64,000 bases of DNA from Ursus arctos (taxonomy: Eukaryota; Chordata; Mammalia; Carnivora; Ursidae): the NCBI RefSeq assembly GCF_023065955.2, contig NW_026622997.1, positions 6,186,001-6,250,000 of the forward strand, read 5' to 3'. Positions 58,255 to 64,000 of the stretch are shown here, in pieces. The position numbers were made by a program, and so were the translations under genes. The notes beneath the pieces were generated by a model that saw nothing but the letters and a program-made list of their open reading frames with translations, ran no database searches and had not been told where the DNA came from. Positions within the stretch are counted from its first letter, which is position 1. Each line of letters begins with the position of its first letter.

Positions 58255-58520
58255 ATTCTTAATGTTGTCAACAAATGGCCCTAATAAGTATCTTCTAAGA
58301 AGATTGTGATCAAAAACATAAAAATGTAACTCTCCCCGGATTCGAGGTCCTCTTTCAAACTGGCAAAGATTCCAATGTCATGAAATGCTGGTTATTGTGC
58401 AATAGTTTCTGCACTGTATCTGTTCGGCATTATTAAGATGGATGGGTGATTAGAAGCAAATGTTGTTCCTGTCATTTGCCAGCTTACACACAGACTGGAA
58501 GAGAGAACTGTATTGACCTT
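58255..58520. other. Unique stretch, candidate conserved non-coding element
   Basis: Even base composition, no simple repeat, no transposon landmark; contains phrases such as ggttattgtgcaatagtttc and gcattattaagatggatggg. I cannot test conservation, so this is only a candidate. Confidence 0.25.
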
Positions 58521-58854
58521 CATTTTTGGTGAACTACAGCCAAACATAAACATTAACATAATACCACATTTCCCTTACCACTCCTGGACCCTCTTTGCAG
58601 CTCTTTTCAGGAAAAGTTTAACTTAGAAGACTTGCCATAACTAAGCCTTTTTATCACATCTGTTTGAAGCCCCAAATAATACACGTATTCAACATCCTTG
58701 ACATGTATTTGTTGTTTCTGACCACCAATTTCTAACCATTCAGGAAAAGGTAGAAAAGTTTCCCAACCTTTGGCTGGCTGTGCTCACTGTAGTTACATGT
58801 CTGGTAATGCTCAAAATCACAAAAGTGGTCAATTCAAGAAGGAACTCAGAATGC

Positions 58855-58965
58855 AAGCTCAAAGAAGACCCGAGTCTAAATTCTGGCTCTGTCTCTCACA
58901 GCTGTGTGACCTTGGGAAAATGGGTCATCCCTCCAAGCCTCAGTAAAACAAGGAAATTGAGCTAG
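58855..58965 (+). mobile_element. MIR SINE relic
   Basis: gagtctaaattctggctctg, cagctgtgtgaccttgggaa and ctccaagcctcagtaaaaca are MIR core landmarks in forward sense. Confidence 0.8.
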
Positions 58966-60420
58966 AACATACCATAGCTCCCAGCCATGAAAGCTTGCAT
59001 AGAATGTCAGAGATATCAACGCATATGGATGCTTTTTCTTTCCCCTAAACACTATCATCTTGGGATCAAATATGTATTTCAGGGACAAGTTTCATATTAG
59101 CATTATTCAACATAATTGAAATACTTATAGACATAGCAAAACATATTGGAGACCATTAGGGTACAGAGCACACATACAGCTGTCATTCTAATGGATCATA
59201 ACATATATTTTCAATAACATTTCCTCCCCCCAGTGCATTCTCAACAACATGATTTTTGCACAATATCCCAATTTTCACAATTAGGTATAAAACACCAGCG
59301 TGCTTATTTCAGTCTGGAAAGCAAGGCTGAGAGAGGTTGGGCTATTCTCAAGAGATTTCATTATAAGCAAGGCATCCAGGGCTACTTTCCTGGCTTTGAT
59401 GGCCCCCCAGGCCAGTGTTCAAATCCTGCGATGAGAGGATCAGATCAGCCCTTTGTTTGCTTATTGAAGAACAAAGTCCAAAGATGCCAAAGGCAATTCT
59501 CAGGGTAGCAGAGTCGATAAAACCTAAAAATGCAACTAACATGAAAACGAACATGTGCACATGTGTGTACAAATAGAACACGGAAATACTAACATTAAAT
59601 ACTAACATAAAATAAATGTAGGAACACTAAAGGAGGGCAAATCTAGAAACTAGAGAAAAGCCCTAGAAATATGAAACTAAATGGTTGTAAATATTATTAC
59701 TTAAAAAAGCATATTCTAGATACATTCTCAGGCTCAGGGAAAGCATGAATGACAAGACTTACTCATTTGGAGGAGCTGGTATTTTTCTGGGGGAGTCAAC
59801 ATTTGTATCTGCCATCCCAGGGTCAACACCCCTGCCCCTGGTCCCAGCACCCTGATTTTCTTTTGGTGAGCCACCTCACCCTGCAGTGCACCATTCTGTG
59901 TGTTATGCTCTCCAGTCTAAGGGTCAGGCAGGCGTTCTCTTCTCCAGGACTCTGGACCTGGAGCAACAAGACTCAAGGGCCAAACCTAAGCTGGGTTGAT
60001 TTGTCCCTGCTGCCCAATGAAATGGTCCATCCTCTCCTGCTAAGGAACCCCTGGAGGTGCCCTGGCTCTTCTCCTTTCTAGAAAAATCCTTCCAATCAAG
60101 TCCTGCTTTGCTCACATTAGTCAAGTTATCTGTCATTCTCATGGTTCTATGCCGTCAGGCCAGGAACAGCTCAAGGCAGCCAAGATGGCCATGCTCTTGC
60201 CCATTTCCTTTGGGAACTCTTCTCTTCCTGGCCCTCCTTGGACACACAGTGCTCCAACAGAAGGATGTGGGTGACACAGAAACTGCCGGGAAATGTCACA
60301 CGGGTGGTCAGACAGTGCAGGGCAACTCTCTCCTCTCTGGGGAACAACCAGCAAAGGAAACCTCATGCTATGGATGGCTACTCGGGAAAACAAAGGCATG
60401 AGACCAAGTTCAGCCACAAG
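58966..60420. other. Intergenic stretch, nothing recognised
   Basis: Frames of 86-114 codons, overlapping on both strands with no domain. No RNA gene or clear repeat. Confidence 0.45.
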
Positions 60421-60424
60421 GAGA

Positions 60425-60730
60425 CCCTCTAAACATGAGGCTGAGTGGAAGGAACCAGTCCCAAAAGTTCACATCCATACAATTCCAATTACATATATGA
60501 CACTCTGAAAAATAGGACAGAAATCAGATCTGTGGTAAGCAGGTGCTGGGATTGGGGAACTTGAAGGAGCACACAGGAATGTTGGGGTGATGGAAGTAAT
60601 CTACGTCATCATTGTGAAAGTGGTTTCATGATTGCAGATGTTGGTCAAAACTCAGTGCTGTATACCTAAAAAACCTTGTAGATTCTACTTAGTCACCCTG
60701 ACTTAACAAATAAACTCATAGAGAATAAAT
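60425..60730 (+). mobile_element. L1M 3' end relic
   Basis: atccatacaattccaattac, tctgtggtaagcaggtgctg, cttgaaggagcacacaggaa, gatgttggtcaaaactcagt: L1M ORF2 end and 3' UTR in forward order, diverged. Confidence 0.7.
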
Positions 60731-62430
60731 GCTAAGACTTACTCTATGGCCCAAACCAGTGACATTTCCCAATAACAACTTAAGTTAAAAGAAGGAAAGT
60801 CTTATTTATAAATTTCAGCTAACTAGAACTAGTTAGGGGAATATTTTCTGACGAAAGGTAAACATTCCAGTGCCTCTTAAATCCTACATGGCACTCGGCT
60901 GTCCCCTCCCCACTGTGGGCAAGGCAGCCTATGGCATTGGTGTCCACTCCACTTCAACATGGGAATGATCTCAAGGACCACCATCGAGAAGAGATATCAT
61001 GTCAGGACTTCCCCTACGTGTGCTCTTCCCACATTCAGACAAATTGTTTTCTTCACCTGGCCAGTTAGCTGATGAAGGCCAAGGGGTTATGAGCCGTCAA
61101 CCCAAGTGGAAGAGAAAGTCCCACGTGCTCCCTGAAGCCTGGATTAGTTCACAAAGCAACTCCTGGGGGATGCTGCCAACCCTAAGACCTGGATCAATGC
61201 CTGGCACCCCTGCAAAGAGAGGTCAAGAGACGGATCCAAGAGGGAACTACCAGGACAATGTGACACCACCCAAACCTATCAAATACACCTACGAATACTA
61301 AAGGAAAGAGATCCCACAAGCATAATTTATTCCCTTTGCTCTCTGACCCCTACCTACACCCCAATTCTGTAATCACAAGGGTCAGAATGTTGAGGAAATG
61401 TTGAGCAAACTGGACACTTTTGACCCCTCACAGCAGTTACACAAGTCAGCAATCTGAAACAAGATAATTACTAGTTCTCATATTTATTAGCTGAACCCTT
61501 TTGAGTAATAGCCTCTGGGCATATTTATATATGCAGTAAAAGACCTCGTCATTGTTAAGTGCAAAATGATGTGGCTCGTTTGGGATTTGTGCTGAAGCAA
61601 AACCTTTGGCCCATGCAGTGCTTTTGTCTAATTCAAGAAAGGTAAAAGCTCTGACTTGACCCTTCTCCACTCTTGTGAACAACTCTGGTGTCTGCCTTGT
61701 AAGTGCTTGTGGAACTTAGAGGTTTGAAGTTAGTAAAAGATATGGGCCAATTTGGATACAGTAAAGATAAATCTGAGCCCATATTTTCCAATATGTACCC
61801 CTGGAATGACTCATGACTGTTAAGAGATGTCTGGTGGCCCAGGTCACCTCCTCAAGCTGTGCCCATGGGCAGAGTCAAAGTGCTTGAGCTCACACATTTG
61901 GTCTTAGAAACAAAGTGTGCCCAATGCGGCTTTCTTAATGAGTCACAGGAAATTAAAACTAGTGCATCTTTTAGTCACAGTTGATTCAACTGAATCAAGG
62001 GCTACTCCACATCTGGGGCCAGTGGTTGGTTGCTCACACAGACTGATTTACGGAGGGAGCCAAAATGCTCTGCCAGAGAAGATCTCTCTCCCCACACTTT
62101 GCCCACCAGAAGCCCATTACCATCCCCCTGGCTTATTCTGCTGTCTGAAATATTACTATTTCAGTCTATGGAGTTATTTAATAAAATAGTGAGCATAAGC
62201 ACCACTAAAAGAAAAAGAAATGGGGAAAGGGGACGGGAAGACAGATGCGATCATTGTTCCATTATAGACACAACTTGCCCTTTCTCAGAACTTTGCTAAT
62301 TGCAGAACCCAAGCAGACCAGCTTGCTGGCCACAGAGTACTCATGTTGTATACACAAAATCATCTGTCCGTAGACAAACACAAACGACAGAGTCATCAGA
62401 AAAATTCCTGGTGCCAACGTTAACTTTTAT
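60731..62430. other. Intergenic stretch, partly a candidate conserved element
   Basis: No gene. 61440-61760 is unique, even in composition and transposon-free, a weak candidate for a conserved non-coding element. The frames at 60999-61301 and 61917-62299 are unrecognised. Confidence 0.4.
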
Positions 62431-62434
62431 CATC

Positions 62435-62625
62435 TTTTTTTTTTAATTTAAGATTTTACTTATTTATTTGAGACAAAGAGAGAGAGCACAAGTGAGAAGA
62501 AGTGAGAGAGAGAAGCAGACTCCCTGCTGAACACAGAGCCCGATGCGGGGTCCAATCCTAGGACCCTGAGATTATGACCTGAGCCAAAAGCAGACGCTTA
62601 ACCAGCTGAGTCACCCAGGCCCCCC
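62435..62625 (-). mobile_element. CAN-SINE (SINEC), reverse
   Basis: T run, aagattttacttatttattt, gagagaga segment, cctgagccaaaagcagacgc and the head complement gtcacccaggcccccc. Full-length, moderately diverged. Confidence 0.93.
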
Positions 62626-64000
62626 TTAACTTTTCTTTTCTATACTTCACTAGGAGAGGTACTGGGTATAAGTGAAACACTTCCAGTAAGCGGCAGTAAT
62701 TCAATTCATACAGTGAATTTGGTGTTAAGTTCTGCTGCCCGTTGGCCACAGTCAGCCTTCCCTCTTGGTGGTCACTCTTCCTTTGTTCTAGGATGTAATA
62801 ATACCACATTGTGTACTTCAATAAATTTGCTTTTAAATTCCTTTGACAGATCATTTTTCTCCCACTTACATCTTTTTACTGAAGTTAGAAAGCAAACCCA
62901 AGAGCTTAACAAAATACACAATCTATATTTAGAATTCAGGCTTCAGGGAAATGGGAGTGATGCAGGACAGGACAAGATTATAGTGACTTGGGAAGGAGCC
63001 ATAACCTGCCCTCCCCTCCAGCCTGGCTCTTGGGTCAGCCACGGCTCTGAGGTTCTTGTTCCTCAATTCCTAGTCCAACGTCAGCTCTCTTTGCCCTTTT
63101 GGAGAATGAACATGTGCTGTTAGTGCTGAGCGCTCCCAGTAGCCAAAGGCAGGCTTTAACTCTAAGTCAAAAGCAATCTAAAGGATAAATGGGATCACCA
63201 TAACCAAACATATCAGCTCAAAAATCTCTATTCCCTGCCAGACCCAGGTAAGAGACCAGTTCAAACAGACTGCTTCCCTGAAATGTTCTGCTAGAGATGT
63301 CTGTTACTGTCACACCTAAGCGAATTGGTGACTTCCTCCAGAAAGTTCATGTTGTCCACCTGGAGGGAAGGAGATCCAGGTAATATCTACTCTGGGCTTG
63401 TGGGGGGAACACCTCTCAGCTAGCGTCAGAATGACAATAACAAGTTCATGTCACTCTTTTCTTCCATCGAGGGAAACTCTTTTAGACACTGCAAGGTCTT
63501 CCCTGGAGAAATAGGCGGTGGTTTGGGCAGTCGGCAATGCACCCTCACCTCCAGGAGTGTGGTGGGAGGCAGGGCACACACCAAGACAGGAGGGCCAGCA
63601 AAGCCATGGAATGGAGTCTCTGAAATACAGAGCAAGAGCCAGGGAGGGCTGAAGCAGTCCAGCTCCTTGGCCAGGCCCCCTGCCTTTGCATGCCAAGCAC
63701 CAGGGACTGCTCACTCAGCCTCTATTAGATGAGGTGCCCCCGGAAGCACTCTCCGAGAAGAACTGGAGTACAAGTTTATTTAGAAAGTGCAAGAAATACC
63801 AGGAGGGGGCAGGGGATTGAGCTAGTGAGCTGAAGGCAGCAAATACAGGATGAGTTATTAAGCTAGCAATGACTAGAGCTTTAAGGCTATGAGGAAATTC
63901 TGGGAGATGTATAAAATGCCTGCCTCAAAAAGATCCCACTAATGACCAGAGGGACAAGGAAGCCATTGGTGAAGAGGTTCTGGAGTTGGTTGAGGCAGGG
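62626..64000. other. Intergenic stretch to the window end, nothing recognised
   Basis: Frames up to 136 codons (62713-63123) without domains. No repeat or RNA gene that I can name. Confidence 0.45.

Noticed and set aside
1..64000. CRISPR arrays, phage genes, toxin-antitoxin or other prokaryotic systems
   Set aside because: The sequence is plainly mammalian. The only regular arrays are microsatellites and transposon tails.

Overview
The window is vertebrate nuclear DNA from a carnivoran. The main clue is a set of ten tRNA-derived CAN-SINE (SINEC) copies, each with a head like GGGGCGCCTGGGTGGC, an internal CT-rich stretch and an AATAAA-rich tail. The 3' ends of the younger L1 copies are of the kind I associate with bears, seals and mustelids. 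The youngest SINE (44509-44707) resembles the bear/pinniped subfamily, so an arctoid caniform is most likely. The species itself is inference.

Only one protein-coding gene can be supported: FOXQ1, a single-exon forkhead transcription factor on the + strand (CDS 52022-53245, 407 codons). It lies in a large CpG island (core about 50830-53330). Two possible core promoters are visible: a TATA-like site at 51381 and a GC-box/CCAAT pair at 51794-51816. The 3' UTR carries a CA microsatellite and most likely ends after the AATAAA at 54089. A second CpG island without a recognisable gene lies about 2.7 kb past the stop codon (about 55980-56860).

The 50 kb upstream of FOXQ1 is gene-free as far as I can read it. 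In other mammals FOXQ1 sits beside FOXF2 and FOXC1, at the edge of a gene-poor interval, so this is expected. The upstream region holds MaLR (MLT1-type) LTRs, L2 and MIR relics, hAT-type MITEs, several 5'-truncated L1 copies, SINEs and microsatellites. Several insertions are nested with readable target-site duplications, which gives a relative chronology: old repeat, then L1, then SINE at 44-45.7 kb; old L1, then an L1 fragment and a SINE at 26.8-27.7 kb; MLT1, then a SINE at 9.5-10.1 kb.

The 10 kb downstream of the second CpG island is again non-coding, with MIR and L1M relics and one SINE. I found no tRNA, rRNA, snRNA, CRISPR, phage or operon-like system. The many open frames of 60-450 codons are explained by GC-rich sequence, simple repeats or retroelement relics. 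Nothing here supports a new biological system. The observations most worth checking are the orphan CpG island, the promoter-dependent upstream ORFs of FOXQ1, a palindromic TCF/LEF site 3 kb upstream, and the long polypurine tracts.
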